A stretch of 64,000 nt of DNA from Lachnospiraceae bacterium (GTDB lineage: Bacteria > Bacillota > Clostridia > Lachnospirales > Lachnospiraceae). The stretch lies in the NCBI GenBank assembly GCA_029008875.1, contig JAQXJP010000013.1, positions 1 through 64,000 of the forward strand. Reading direction: 5' to 3'. The notes below the pieces were generated by a model. It was not told the DNA's origin. It saw only the letters and a program-made list of their open reading frames with translations, and ran no database searches. This document shows, in pieces, positions 27,980 through 36,778 of the stretch (position 1 is the stretch's first letter; every line of letters begins with the position of its first letter). Made by a program: the position numbers and the translations under genes.

Positions 27980-29464
27980 TTATGCTTCCTCTGCCGAATC
28001 CGCTGCGTTGTTGCTTACCACCAGTTTCTGGGCAACTGTGTAAATCTCCTCCAACGCCTGCTTTACTTTCTCCATGTCGGCAACTGCTTCCTGGGCATTC
28101 TTGGCACCCTCTACGGAAGATGCTGCCACCTCCTCACTGGTTGCGGAGAGATGAGAAATACTGTCGCCAATCTGGTTGGTTGCAGAGAGAATCTCATCGA
28201 TATGCGCGTTTGTCTGAACAATATTGCCGGCAAGTTCATGTGCCTTCTCGTCAATCGCCATGAAGCGCTCTCCTGTCACTGCAATCATGTCGTTCTGCTT
28301 CATCATAGCTGAAACAGAATTGGTGATGCATTCATTTGCCAGCTTGGTATCTTCATTCAGCTTCTCGATAATCTCCGTGATACTGTTGGAAGCGTCCTTG
28401 GTCTGATCCGACAACTGACGAATCTCATCGGCAACAACCGCAAAACCTCTTCCTGCCTCCCCTGCTCTGGCAGCCTCGATGGAAGCATTTAAGGACAGCA
28501 AATTCGTCTGTCCGGAAATCGCGATGATTGTTCCCACAAATCCCTGAACCTCCTCCACGCGATTGGTCAATCTCTCAATTACTTCGACAGCGGCATTTCC
28601 GGCATTCTTCACATCCTCCGCCTGTGACTGAAGCTCCTTGATTCCGTCTGAACCCTCCTTAACGGTGGTGGTTACACTCTCCGATGCCTCCATCATATTC
28701 CGGCTCTGCCGAAGGGCATTCTCTGTCTCAGATTGAATCTGCACACACATATCCGCCTGTGACTGAACTGCCTCCGCCGTGCTCTCTGTGCTGTCGGAAA
28801 TATTGCTCATGGCAAAATTGGCGGTTTCCACGCTGGTCTCCAGGTTGGCAACCATATCCATTGCGGTGGTAAAGTAGTCCACCAACTGATCTGCCGCCTG
28901 AGTCATCACATTGCTGTTCTGATTCTGCATCTCCATTGTCTGCTGCACTTCCGTCACATTCTCGCGACTAAAACTGTTCAACAATCCGGTGATGCGAATA
29001 GATGCAAATGCGGACAGAACCAAGGTGAATACCACAATGAACATATGAAATTCATAATCCGCATTGCCCGGCTCCATCAACACTACCAGACGTATCAAAT
29101 TGAATACACCCAAGATTATATTCTCAATTATTACATTTTTCTTGTCCAAAAAGGCCATGGACACAATTAAGAACGGAAGTGTATACAGCCATGTGTCCTG
29201 GGTTCTGTTCAATAACAGCATAAAGCCAAATGTAACTGCCGCCGTTATCAACATGGCAGTCGATGCAAATTTCGTCCCCTTTTTGGTTTTGTAGACGATG
29301 GTATTGCCCACAATAGCAATCAACGCCAATATTACTTGCAGAATCACTCTCAATCCGCCGCCTTTGATAACCGCGAACACAAAAGTAAATTCAAGGTACC
29401 CCATAATGATCATCATTACGATGTATACGCACTGATTGGCTTTTGCATATTGTTTATCTGTCAT
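27980..29464 (-). CDS. Methyl-accepting chemotaxis protein with polytopic N-terminus
   Basis: 494 residues. The N-terminal 165 residues contain about six closely spaced membrane helices and almost no external domain, so sensing probably occurs within or at the membrane. The rest is the cytoplasmic signalling coiled coil, with the hairpin tip [20 protein letters not shown] and ADEIRQLS that contact CheA and CheW. No HAMP domain is obvious. GGGAGGG precedes the ATG. Confidence 0.94.
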   Translation of the reverse strand: MTDKQYAKANQCVYIVMMIIMGYLEFTFVFAVIKGGGLRVILQVILALIAIVGNTIVYKTKKGTKFASTAMLITAAVTFGFMLLLNRTQDTWLYTLPFLIVSMAFLDKKNVIIENIILGVFNLIRLVVLMEPGNADYEFHMFIVVFTLVLSAFASIRITGLLNSFSRENVTEVQQTMEMQNQNSNVMTQAADQLVDYFTTAMDMVANLETSVETANFAMSNISDSTESTAEAVQSQADMCVQIQSETENALRQSRNMMEASESVTTTVKEGSDGIKELQSQAEDVKNAGNAAVEVIERLTNRVEEVQGFVGTIIAISGQTNLLSLNASIEAARAGEAGRGFAVVADEIRQLSDQTKDASNSITEIIEKLNEDTKLANECITNSVSAMMKQNDMIAVTGERFMAIDEKAHELAGNIVQTNAHIDEILSATNQIGDSISHLSATSEEVAASSVEGAKNAQEAVADMEKVKQALEEIYTVAQKLVVSNNAADSAEEA

Positions 29465-29498
29465 TATCTTGCCCTCCCAACAACCTTGATTTGGTAAT

Positions 29499-29528
29499 AT
29501 CTTACCACTTTTTAGTTCTCGGTTTCAA
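29499..29528 (-). promoter_or_regulatory. Possible promoter of the polytopic chemoreceptor gene
   Basis: Minus strand TTGAAA (29523-29528), 18-base spacer, TAAGAT (29499-29504). Confidence 0.45.
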
Positions 29529-29622
29529 TATAAAATGTGTATTTTTGACAATTTATTTTCATTTTACCGGAATAATATAGGTTTTTTTGACATTATTCAT
29601 ACTCTCTTTACTTCTTTTTCGT

Positions 29623-29651
29623 AAAAAAGGCACATCCGCAGTGGATGTGCC
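29623..29651 (-). terminator. Terminator of the CDP-alcohol phosphatidyltransferase gene
   Basis: GGCACATCC and GGATGTGCC pair around a five-base loop and are followed on the minus strand by TTTTTT. Confidence 0.9.
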
Positions 29652-29657
29652 TTCCTC

Positions 29658-30158
29658 TTATTTTTCATCCACTCCTCTTGCAGTCCAAATACGGTACCCC
29701 TCCTGAATTGCTGCGCATGTTGCCAAAATGCAGACGAATATCGCGCCATATTTCATATCAATATAGGGCATAATTAAGGGATAAATAAAAAGCACTCCCC
29801 CGGTAAGCTTATTCATAATTGTATGCTGCGCAACAAACCTCTTTTGGATAACAAATCCGGAAAGCACATTGATGACTTTAATAATAGCAATCACACCTAC
29901 CCATATCCATAACCATATTGGCAGTTCAAATATAGGAATCAACTTAATCAGGCAAACTGCCACAAACACAAAATCAGCGATGGTATCTAATTTAGAGCCG
30001 AATTCGCTGACCGTATTTGTCTTCCTTGCCACTGCGCCATCAACCATATCGGTGAAACCTGCTATCACATACAAAATGAAAAACTCTGAAGAAAGCGCCG
30101 GAAAAAATAACATTGCGATACTGCACAAAATTCTGCAACTTGTTATAACATTTGCCAT
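29658..30158 (-). CDS. CDP-alcohol phosphatidyltransferase family protein
   Basis: A membrane enzyme of 166 residues that joins a phosphatidyl group from CDP-diacylglycerol to an alcohol such as glycerol phosphate. The catalytic pattern D-x2-DG-x2-AR-x8-G-x3-D-x3-D is present as DMVDGAVARKTNTVSEFG followed by SKLDTIADF. Four or five membrane helices are visible. The size is close to PgsA, but the exact alcohol cannot be read from sequence. The ATG at 30158 has GGGGGAG five bases upstream; the longer frame begins with an unsupported TTG. Confidence 0.88.
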   Translation of the reverse strand: MANVITSCRILCSIAMLFFPALSSEFFILYVIAGFTDMVDGAVARKTNTVSEFGSKLDTIADFVFVAVCLIKLIPIFELPIWLWIWVGVIAIIKVINVLSGFVIQKRFVAQHTIMNKLTGGVLFIYPLIMPYIDMKYGAIFVCILATCAAIQEGYRIWTARGVDEK

Positions 30159-30193
30159 GAACACTCCCCCGGATACCAATTCTTACAACACAC

Positions 30194-30871
30194 TTACACT
30201 TCGAATTTGTACCCTACGCCCCAGATGGTTTTGATATAGTCCCCCTTGGCTCCCATCTTGCTGCGGAGCTTCTTCACATGGGTGTCAATGGTTCTGGCAT
30301 CCCCGAAATAATCGTAATTCCACACCGAATCCAATATCTTTTCGCGGGACAGCGCGATGCCTGCATTCTCCATGAAATAATCCAGCAGTTCGAATTCCTT
30401 GAAGCTTAAATCCAGATGCTTGCCATCTATGGTCACCTCGTGAGCGGAGCGGTCCAACTGTATGCCGCCCATTTCCCGCACTTTGGCATCTTCCCCCAGC
30501 TTGTTGGCTCTGCGCAGAATTGCCTCCGCCCTCGCCACCAAAATTTTCGGGGAAAAGGGCTTGGTCACGTACTCATCCACACCCAGTTCAAATCCCAGCA
30601 ATTCATCGCTCTCATCGCTCTTGGCAGTGAGCATGATAATCGGGACCTTGGATGTCTGGCGGATTTCCTTGCACACGTCCCACCCGTTCATCTTGGGCAT
30701 CATCACATCCAGAATCACCAGGGCAATACTCTTGTCCTTGTAAAACTTGTCCAGCGCTTCCTCCCCGTCACCTGCCTCCAGCACATCATATCCCTGGCGG
30801 GTCAAAAAGTCCCGCACCAGCTTCCGCATTCTCGCCTCGTCATCAACCACTAACACCTTAATATCACTCAT
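30194..30871 (-). CDS. OmpR/PhoB-type response regulator
   Basis: 225 residues: a receiver domain (VVDDEARM, phosphoacceptor D55 in VILDVMMPKMNG, KPFSP lysine) and a winged-helix DNA-binding domain (about 130-225) ending GVGYKFEV. The ATG at 30871 has GAGG five bases upstream. No histidine kinase is adjacent, so it is an orphan; the orphan kinase at 15837-17363 is one possible partner, which is only an inference. Confidence 0.95.
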   Translation of the reverse strand: MSDIKVLVVDDEARMRKLVRDFLTRQGYDVLEAGDGEEALDKFYKDKSIALVILDVMMPKMNGWDVCKEIRQTSKVPIIMLTAKSDESDELLGFELGVDEYVTKPFSPKILVARAEAILRRANKLGEDAKVREMGGIQLDRSAHEVTIDGKHLDLSFKEFELLDYFMENAGIALSREKILDSVWNYDYFGDARTIDTHVKKLRSKMGAKGDYIKTIWGVGYKFEV

Positions 30872-30966
30872 ATTTTCCTCACTATGACACACAATTTCAT
30901 GTATTTATGGTGCATTGAAAAATCCATACTGCTATATCCTATACCCATTCTGTGAAAAAACTGTGA

Positions 30967-31569
30967 TTACTGCCCATTCAATCCGTTCAGCCGCTCCTCG
31001 CGCATAATCAACTCCTGCTCCCGGCTGTCCAGTTCCTGTTCCCGCTGCTCCAACTGCTGCTCCCAGGACTCATAGCGATCGATCAGCGCATTTTCATAAT
31101 TCAGTATGGTGACACTTCTTCCGCTCCAGTATGTGATGGCAAAAATGCCCACAAGTGCAACTGCAAACACGATGCAGAAAAAGGTTGCCACATAATATTT
31201 GGTGCGATAGGTCCCGTTCACATCATTCTCATACCAGGCTTCCTGCTTTTTCCTGCGCGCAGTCTCCCTTGCGTGCTGGCGCTCCACCTCACGCTCAATG
31301 GTGGAATCCTCCCGAATCGGAATGGGTCGGATTTCTTCCCTCTTGATGTACGGAGTCAGCAGGAGATGTTCCTGGAGTTCCCGCAAAAAGCCAATCCCCA
31401 CCTCCGTGGAAAACACTTCGTCATCCAGGAGTTTGTTGTACAGTTTTAGGACCACATCCGGATTGCGCAAATCGGTCTGCTCCTTGATATACGCAACGCC
31501 CTCCGCCTCCTTTTTGGCTTCCTTTGCTTTTTCTTTGGATGTAAAAACATACCCATCAACCTGATACAT
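30967..31569 (-). CDS. Bitopic membrane protein with C-terminal coiled coil, unknown function
   Basis: I do not recognise a family with a known role. The 200 residues comprise a basic, helical N-terminal part (about 1-115), one membrane helix near 123-147 (YVATFFCIVFAVALVGIFAI) and a C-terminal heptad-repeat coiled coil rich in Gln and Glu (WEQQLEQREQELDSREQEL). AAAGGGG stands seven bases before the ATG. It begins 11 bases after the fbp stop, so it is likely cotranscribed with fbp, though the functional link is unclear. Confidence 0.8.
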   Translation of the reverse strand: MYQVDGYVFTSKEKAKEAKKEAEGVAYIKEQTDLRNPDVVLKLYNKLLDDEVFSTEVGIGFLRELQEHLLLTPYIKREEIRPIPIREDSTIEREVERQHARETARRKKQEAWYENDVNGTYRTKYYVATFFCIVFAVALVGIFAITYWSGRSVTILNYENALIDRYESWEQQLEQREQELDSREQELIMREERLNGLNGQ

Positions 31570-31580
31570 AAAATTCCCCT

Positions 31581-33539
31581 TTATATCTCACGCTCGGCAA
31601 CTTCGCCGGACTGATACGCTGTGATTAGTTTTTTCAGCATTTTTATTTTGCGCCGCATCTTCTTCCCCACGTCAGTATCGCCAACCAGAATACGCTTGTC
31701 CGCCACTTCCACAGCCTCACGCTTGGATACGATGTCCACTTCCTCTCTTATGGCAATCTCCGTGGATTCGAAGGGCTCGTGGGCGGTGAGGGTCAGACCG
31801 TAGGAGTTAAAAATCAGGGTGTATCCGGCGATTCCGGTTTTTCCCCGGTATGCCTTTGAAAAACCACCGTCAATCACGATAACTTTTCCCCCGCATTTCA
31901 CCGGGCTCTCCCCTTTGATTCGGCGCACCGGAACGTGGCCGTTGATGATGTGGATGTTGTCCCCCTCCAGACCGAACTCCGCCAATATGGCGTCCGCCAC
32001 CTCCGGTTTTTCCACCAACTCGTAATAGCAGTTTTTGCGTTCCTCGTGCAATTCCTTTTCCGCCAGGAAATAGCGTTCAAAGGTGGCCATCTTGTCCCGA
32101 CCGTAGAGTGGCGAATGCTTCGCGGTCCAGATATACCAGATCAGGTCGGCCCCCTTTTCTTTTTCCAAGGGGTTCTCCTCGAAAAATGCTTTTCGCACGT
32201 AGGTTTCCAACACATCAAACAGGGCTTTTCCACTGTATTCCTCCCCGTAGATATTAACCTTGGCGAAGGTTCCGTCCTCGTTCATGGGCACGCACCCATG
32301 GAACAACAGATTCCCGTTGTAGACGCGGTACATTCCACCCTTTTTCAAAAGCAGCTGGATGTGGCGTTGCAGCTTCTCGCAATGCAAAAAGGAGGAGCGC
32401 AGCCGGTTCATGACTTCCTGTTCCTCCGCCGTCAGCTCATAGGGATTTTTCGGGTCCACCGTGGGCAGATTCATATCCAGCATGCGATAGGTTTTCCCCT
32501 CTATCTCGATGGTTCCCTTTTCATAATCGATATGGTGGAGCAACAAGCGGTCGCTCATCCCGTATTCCGGCCATTTCATAATCATCTGGCCCTCCAGCTT
32601 GAATCGGATGATGGCAATGGCCTTGTGCATGCGGCGAATCATGTCCGTTTCCTCGTTGTCGGATTTCACCGGAGCAACCTTGTACACGAATCGCTCGCAG
32701 GGGTCATCCGCATAGACCCGCATGGCAAAGGTAGCCAGGGGAAGCATATTGATTCCGTAGCCCTCCTCCAGCAGATCGATATTACCATAGCGGATACTGT
32801 TACGAATCACCGTGGCCACGCAGGTCATCTGGCCTGCCGCGGCTCCCATCCAGATAATATCATGATTGCCCCACTGGATATCCAGGGAATGGTAGTTGCA
32901 CAGCCTGTCCATAATCAAATGCGGGCCGGAGCCCCGGTCATAGATATCTCCCAATATATGGAGATGGTCCACGGAGAGCTGCTGAATCAAATCCGAGAGG
33001 GCCGCGATGAACGCCTCGCTTCTTCCCAACTCCACAATGGTGTTGACGATGGATTCGTAGTAAGCCTCCTTGTTCAACACCTCCGGTTTTTCGGTGATCA
33101 ATTCTTCAATGATGTACGCATAATCCGCAGGCAAAGCTTTTCGCACTTTGGAGCGGGTATACTTGGAGGAGACAGTCTTACACACCTCAATCAGATGATA
33201 CAATGTGGTGCGATACCACTCATCCATATCCTCCTCCCGGTGCCGCATCAACTCCATCTTCTCCTTCGGATAATAGATCAGAGTGGCCAGGGAGGACTTG
33301 TCCCTGTCGCTCAATGTGTCACCGAACACGTCGTCGATTTTCTTGCGCACCGCCCCGGAACCGTTCTTGAGCACATGGGAAAATGCATCGTATTCTCCAT
33401 GGATGTCCGACAGGAAATGCTCCGTTCCCTTTGGCAGATTCAAAATTGACTGAAGATTGATAATCTCCGAGCATGCCTTGCTAATAGTTGGATACTGCTC
33501 GGATAATTGTTCCAAATAATGTAACTGTGCCTTTTTCAA
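31581..33539 (-). CDS. fbp: Fructose-1,6-bisphosphatase, class III
   Basis: Gluconeogenic enzyme that hydrolyses fructose 1,6-bisphosphate; this manganese-dependent class is restricted mostly to Firmicutes. The metallophosphatase motifs are visible: FLSDIHGEYDAF, GDIYDRGSGP and WGNHDIIWMGA, with a later NGHVPVRR. Length 652 matches Bacillus Fbp. The start codon is TTG at 33539 with GGAGG six bases upstream, 12 bases after the aldo/keto reductase stop, so the two genes form an operon. Confidence 0.96.
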   Translation of the reverse strand: MKKAQLHYLEQLSEQYPTISKACSEIINLQSILNLPKGTEHFLSDIHGEYDAFSHVLKNGSGAVRKKIDDVFGDTLSDRDKSSLATLIYYPKEKMELMRHREEDMDEWYRTTLYHLIEVCKTVSSKYTRSKVRKALPADYAYIIEELITEKPEVLNKEAYYESIVNTIVELGRSEAFIAALSDLIQQLSVDHLHILGDIYDRGSGPHLIMDRLCNYHSLDIQWGNHDIIWMGAAAGQMTCVATVIRNSIRYGNIDLLEEGYGINMLPLATFAMRVYADDPCERFVYKVAPVKSDNEETDMIRRMHKAIAIIRFKLEGQMIMKWPEYGMSDRLLLHHIDYEKGTIEIEGKTYRMLDMNLPTVDPKNPYELTAEEQEVMNRLRSSFLHCEKLQRHIQLLLKKGGMYRVYNGNLLFHGCVPMNEDGTFAKVNIYGEEYSGKALFDVLETYVRKAFFEENPLEKEKGADLIWYIWTAKHSPLYGRDKMATFERYFLAEKELHEERKNCYYELVEKPEVADAILAEFGLEGDNIHIINGHVPVRRIKGESPVKCGGKVIVIDGGFSKAYRGKTGIAGYTLIFNSYGLTLTAHEPFESTEIAIREEVDIVSKREAVEVADKRILVGDTDVGKKMRRKIKMLKKLITAYQSGEVAEREI

Positions 33540-33551
33540 AGTGTGCCTCCG

Positions 33552-34676
33552 TCATTCAAAAGTTTCTGCCACGTCAGCCAGCAGATCCCGAATCTGCAAA
33601 TGCTGAGGGCACTGCCCCTCGCATTTTCCGCATCGGATACATTCGGAGGCCTTTCCGTGCTCCTCCTGGGTCGCCCGGGCGTACCCTCTGCGGGTCACCT
33701 CATTGTCTCCGAACTGAACCGTATTGTTGTAAGCGGCAAACATATCCGGAATGAGGATTTTTTTCGGGCAGCCTGCCACGCAGTAGCGGCATCCGGTGCA
33801 GGGGATGGTGGGAAGATTCTTCAACTCCTCCACCACCTGTGCGATGGCTTTTTGCTCCTTCTCATTCAGGGGTACAAAATCTCTCATGTAGGAAGTGTTG
33901 TCCTCCATCTGCTTCCGATCGGACATTCCGCTGAGCACCATGATGACATTTTCCAGGGATGCCACATAGCGCACCGCGTAGGATGCGATGGATGCTTTTT
34001 CCGACAGCCCCCTCAGAATGGAGGCCGGTCCCTCCGCCAGGTTCGCCAGGGTTCCTCCCTTGATCGGCTCCATCACAATCACCGGCACATGATGCCTGGT
34101 CGCCACCTCATAGCACAACTTCGACTGCACACTCTCGGAATCCCAATCGTAGTAATTAATCTGGAGCTGGACGAAATCCACCTCCGGATGTCTGGTCAGC
34201 GTCTCCTCCAGCACCGCCGCAGAATCGTGGAAGGAAAATCCAACCTGCTTCGCTTTTCCGGCCGCCTTCAATTCCTGTATAAAATCAAAGCCGCCATTTT
34301 CCTCCAACTCCTTAATCCGCCCTGCATCCAGTGCATGGAGCAGATAGAAATCAAAATAATCCACACCGCAGCGCTCCAGCTGCGTCTCAAAAATCCGCTC
34401 AAAATCTTCATGCTCTTTGGTCAGCCACACCGGCATCTTATCCGCAAGATAGAACTTCTCTCTGGGATACCGGTCCACAAGGCAGCGTTTCACGGCCGCC
34501 TCCGACTTTTCATTATGGTACGGAAACGCGGTATCAAAATACATAAATCCCTGGCGGATGAAGGAATCCACCATCTCACAAAACTGCGCGTCGTCAATCT
34601 CTTCCGTATTTCCGTTCAGAATCGGAAGCCGCATGCAGCCAAATCCCAATTTTTTCTCCAAATTCGCCTGAATCAT
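33552..34676 (-). CDS. Aldo/keto reductase with C-terminal 4Fe-4S domain
   Basis: 374 residues. The N-terminal barrel (LGFGCMRLP, FDTAFPYH, DYFDFYLLHAL) is an aldo/keto reductase. The C-terminal part has two cysteine clusters, CTGCRYCVAGCPK near residue 290 and CIRCGKCEGQCPQ near 345, typical of iron-sulfur oxidoreductases of anaerobes. It is probably a ferredoxin-linked carbonyl or related oxidoreductase; the substrate is unknown. GGGGGA lies before the ATG. It is the first gene before fbp. Confidence 0.93.
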   Translation of the reverse strand: MIQANLEKKLGFGCMRLPILNGNTEEIDDAQFCEMVDSFIRQGFMYFDTAFPYHNEKSEAAVKRCLVDRYPREKFYLADKMPVWLTKEHEDFERIFETQLERCGVDYFDFYLLHALDAGRIKELEENGGFDFIQELKAAGKAKQVGFSFHDSAAVLEETLTRHPEVDFVQLQINYYDWDSESVQSKLCYEVATRHHVPVIVMEPIKGGTLANLAEGPASILRGLSEKASIASYAVRYVASLENVIMVLSGMSDRKQMEDNTSYMRDFVPLNEKEQKAIAQVVEELKNLPTIPCTGCRYCVAGCPKKILIPDMFAAYNNTVQFGDNEVTRRGYARATQEEHGKASECIRCGKCEGQCPQHLQIRDLLADVAETFE

Positions 34677-34734
34677 AGGAATCCCCCTCTCTTTCCCCTC
34701 TAATATATCACAGTCCTTTCAAAAATGATACAAG

Positions 34735-35055
34735 GGGGACGTATCTTTCGCGCGTGGGGACGTATCTTTTTCACTCCGGGGACGTATCTTTTTCGCTCCG
34801 GGGACGTATCTTTTTCAAAAACACATCTTCCGGGATGCATACAGCGGACATGCGAGCATCAAAACGAGCTCTGGAGTCCTGTAAAATACGATTTAGTCTC
34901 TTTTCTGCAGAAAAAAGCGTAACAGCCAAAAAACTGTTACGCAAAAAATCTGACTATTGAGAACAACTCTCACGAGTGAAAATGTATCCTTTATGCGAAA
35001 AAGATACGTCCCCGGAGTGAAAAAGATACGTCCCCGTTTGTAAAAGATACGTCCC
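34735..35055. repeat. Inverted block of REP-like repeats, seven copies
   Basis: Four forward copies of GGGGACGTATCTTTTT (34735, 34756, 34778, 34800; period 21-22) face three reverse copies of AAAAAGATACGTCCCC (34998, 35020, 35042; period 22). The two sets are separated by about 180 bases that hold a terminator hairpin. The spacer between copies (CACTCC, CGCTCC; GGAGTG) is also shared. The last reverse copy begins exactly at the stop codon of the ECF gene. The whole 378-base gap between the two genes is accounted for by this block. No coding sequence was found in it. Confidence 0.85.
34911..34942 (-). terminator. Terminator inside the REP block, ending the cobalamin-uptake operon
   Basis: GCGTAACAG and CTGTTACGC pair around an eight-base loop and are followed by six T on the minus strand. 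Confidence 0.8.
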
Positions 35056-35552
35056 TACGCGAGTTTTTTTAACATTGCGTTCATGGGGTGAAACAAAACC
35101 ATGGCGATCAGGAAGTTACTACCCCCGTGCAGTAAATCGTATGGGATTCCCGAAATCCACCAGCTGATTGCCATGGAAGGTCCGCCGATGAAAAAGTAGG
35201 GAATCGAACAAAATGCCCCGAAGAACAGGCCGAAAAAACCGGATAAAAACCAGAACGGCCAGGAAGCCTTCACGTTTTTCATCAGCAGTGTAAACAGAAC
35301 CAGCAGCGGCCATATGTAGATATACATAATGGTCCACAGGCCGATTCCCCACACAACACATTCGATTCCCACGAAAGCCCACACGGCAATCAAGGTCTTC
35401 CATCCCAGAAACAGGGTGAACAATATAATCAGCAGGGTTACCAGTTCCACGTTGGGGACGGAAGCCAATGCCATTTTTACTGCTTCCAGCATTGCGGTCA
35501 TCATGCCGATCACCGCAATGTCCTTGACGGAAAAAAGGTGTTTATTCTGCAC
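35055..35552 (-). CDS. ECF transporter S component, probably for cobalamin or a precursor
   Basis: A 165-residue protein with five or six membrane helices and the compact architecture of ECF substrate-binding (S) subunits: FSVKDIAVIGMMTAMLEAV at the N-terminus and SGIPYDLLHGGSNFLIA near the C-terminus. I chose the GTG at 35552, which has GAGG six bases upstream; the upstream ATG has no site and lies deeper in the preceding gene. It overlaps the DUF4430 gene by 11 bases. The shared cobalamin riboswitch suggests a corrinoid ligand. The ECF ATPases and T subunit are not nearby and would be supplied in trans. Confidence 0.85.
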   Translation of the reverse strand: MQNKHLFSVKDIAVIGMMTAMLEAVKMALASVPNVELVTLLIILFTLFLGWKTLIAVWAFVGIECVVWGIGLWTIMYIYIWPLLVLFTLLMKNVKASWPFWFLSGFFGLFFGAFCSIPYFFIGGPSMAISWWISGIPYDLLHGGSNFLIAMVLFHPMNAMLKKLA

Positions 35553-35961
35553 TGTATACCTCGTAAACAAGCTTGTATGCATCCCCGTCGGTTACCGGCT
35601 GTGTATCCACGCCGTTCATTCCGTACTCTCCGTTGACATAGATGGACCAGTATGCGCCATCGGCAGCATAATCCGCAGTCACACCGTTTACAGAGGTGAT
35701 GTAAAGTCCGTAATCAGACTCCTCCCCAACCAATGCGAAATCAGTGGCGTCGTCCAATTCCTCCAGCGCCTGTCTCAGATACTCAGCGTCGGTTCTTGCC
35801 TCATAGGTTGTGCTCTCTCCGTTGTTGTCCACCACTTCCACAGTATACGCTTTTGCGCCCTGGGTAGTCTTGGGACCGAAGGCGAAATATACGCCCACAA
35901 ATGCCGCAATCACGACGATTGCTGCAACAACTGCAATTGTAATTTTGGTACTCTTCTTCAT
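35542..35961 (-). CDS. DUF4430 (transcobalamin-like C-terminal) membrane-anchored protein
   Basis: 139 residues: a basic N-terminus and a membrane helix (about 7-27) serving as anchor or signal, then an external domain with the DUF4430 features YTVEVVDNNGES, LRQALEEL, SVNGVTADYAADGAYWSIYVNGEYG and a final GDAYKLVYE strand. This domain resembles the C-terminal beta domain of transcobalamin and intrinsic factor, so it probably binds corrinoid outside the cell and hands it to the S component. The ATG at 35961 has GAGGAG just upstream; a longer frame extends backward over the riboswitch terminator and is not real. Confidence 0.88.
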   Translation of the reverse strand: MKKSTKITIAVVAAIVVIAAFVGVYFAFGPKTTQGAKAYTVEVVDNNGESTTYEARTDAEYLRQALEELDDATDFALVGEESDYGLYITSVNGVTADYAADGAYWSIYVNGEYGMNGVDTQPVTDGDAYKLVYEVYSAE

Positions 35962-35998
35962 GTTTTTCTCCTCTTTCCTACTGTTAATATATTCCAAC

Positions 35999-36036
35999 AA
36001 AAAAGCTCCCAAACCAAATAAGTCGGGAGCAAAAAA
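35999..36036 (-). terminator. Expression-platform terminator of the cobalamin riboswitch
   Basis: GCTCCC and GGGAGC pair around a 14-base loop, followed by six T, between the aptamer and the DUF4430 start. Ligand-dependent formation is inferred from position. Confidence 0.75.
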
Positions 36037-36129
36037 TCGCGCAAACAGAAAGCAAAATCCCCTTTGGAATTCTGCGATGGACATCTATTTGACGGCAAAT
36101 CAATTACTCGTGATTTATTCGGTCATTCA

Positions 36130-36296
36130 AATAGGCAGGTCTCCTGGCTTGCAACTGAAAAAGTCTCCTTCCCGTTTCCAGTGGATGGATTTTCACTCCG
36201 CGACTTTTCGTAAACGTTGCTTACAGTGACGAGTTCGCACAGGCCTTGCACCTGTTTCCCTTTTCACCGAAGTTCAAAGAACTCCGACACCTATTG
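36130..36296 (-). ncRNA. Cobalamin riboswitch aptamer
   Basis: The closing stem AATAGG (36290-36295) pairs with CCTATT (36130-36135). The conserved B12 box AGCCAGGAGACCTGCC occurs next to the 3' end, and GGTGAAAAGGGAA, the CACTG element and GCAAGGCCTG are also recognisable. It precedes the DUF4430-ECF operon and probably shuts it off when cobalamin is abundant. Confidence 0.95.
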
Positions 36297-36311
36297 CTTT
36301 TTTCGTAGTCT

Positions 36312-36340
36312 GTTCTAACATATTCCTTGAAAAATGTCAA
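36312..36340 (-). promoter_or_regulatory. Sigma-A promoter of the cobalamin-riboswitch operon
   Basis: Minus strand perfect TTGACA (36335-36340), 17-base spacer, TAGAAC (36312-36317), lying between the tmRNA 3' end and the riboswitch. Confidence 0.65.
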
Positions 36341-36346
36341 GAAAAG

Positions 36347-36684
36347 TGGACTAGAGGGGAGTCGAACCCCTGTCCGAAAACCAATTCCCTGTACTTCTAC
36401 GAGTGTAGTCTCTCTATAGACATTCCCTCCGCCGCCCGGGGAAAGACACCCAAACGGTTTTAGTAGCTTCATAGTACGCCCGCCGGCTCAAAGCTTTGCC
36501 GGCGTCGTTTCTCACATAGTCGAAGCCCGGGTCCTAAAGTGTGAGTGCTCTAGGTCGGACTGCTGCAACTAGGCAGCGTATGCTAAATTATCTTCAGCGT
36601 TTAATTTTAATTTGGCCATTTGACGCATCGCCATACGACTCGCTTCTCCAGCTGCATAGTCCCCGTCGAAACCATTACTAGCCC
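36347..36684 (-). ncRNA. ssrA: Transfer-messenger RNA
   Basis: The tRNA-like ends are clear: GGGCTAG (36678-36684) pairs over seven bases with CTAGTCC (36348-36354), the T-arm reads GGGGTTCGACTCCCC, and the 5' part has the conserved GGTTTCGACGG. The reading frame runs from a GCC resume codon at 36616 to TAG at 36569 and gives the 15-residue tag AKLKLNAEDNLAYAA. The total of 338 bases is normal. The 3' CCA is not encoded; the discriminator A is followed by CTT. tmRNA rescues stalled ribosomes with SmpB, whose gene is directly upstream. Confidence 0.95.
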
Positions 36685-36696
36685 ATGAAGTATATG

Positions 36697-36746
36697 AAAA
36701 ATGCCGTGCGCATATCACCTGCGAGGCTGCCGCGCACCTCATTTTT
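36697..36746 (-). terminator. Possible hairpin terminator between smpB and ssrA
   Basis: GTGCGC and GCGCAC with outer pairs (ATGAGG with CGGCAT-like bases) form a long bulged stem followed by five T on the minus strand. It may end smpB or be a processing site ahead of tmRNA. Confidence 0.45.
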
Positions 36747-36778
36747 TAACAGATTAATTAGAAAATCACACCAAGCTC

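Noticed and set aside
31935-33449. A 504-codon open frame on the plus strand opposite fbp
   Set aside because: It is a shadow produced by codon bias of fbp; its amino acid make-up is rich in His, Gln and Leu and no site precedes it.
34735-35055. The repeat block considered as a CRISPR array
   Set aside because: Units are only 16 bases with 5-6 base spacers that are themselves conserved, orientation is inverted halfway, and there are no cas genes.
35962-36084. N-terminal extension of the DUF4430 protein by 41 residues
   Set aside because: It would run through the riboswitch terminator and lacks a ribosome site; the ATG at 35961 has a good one.
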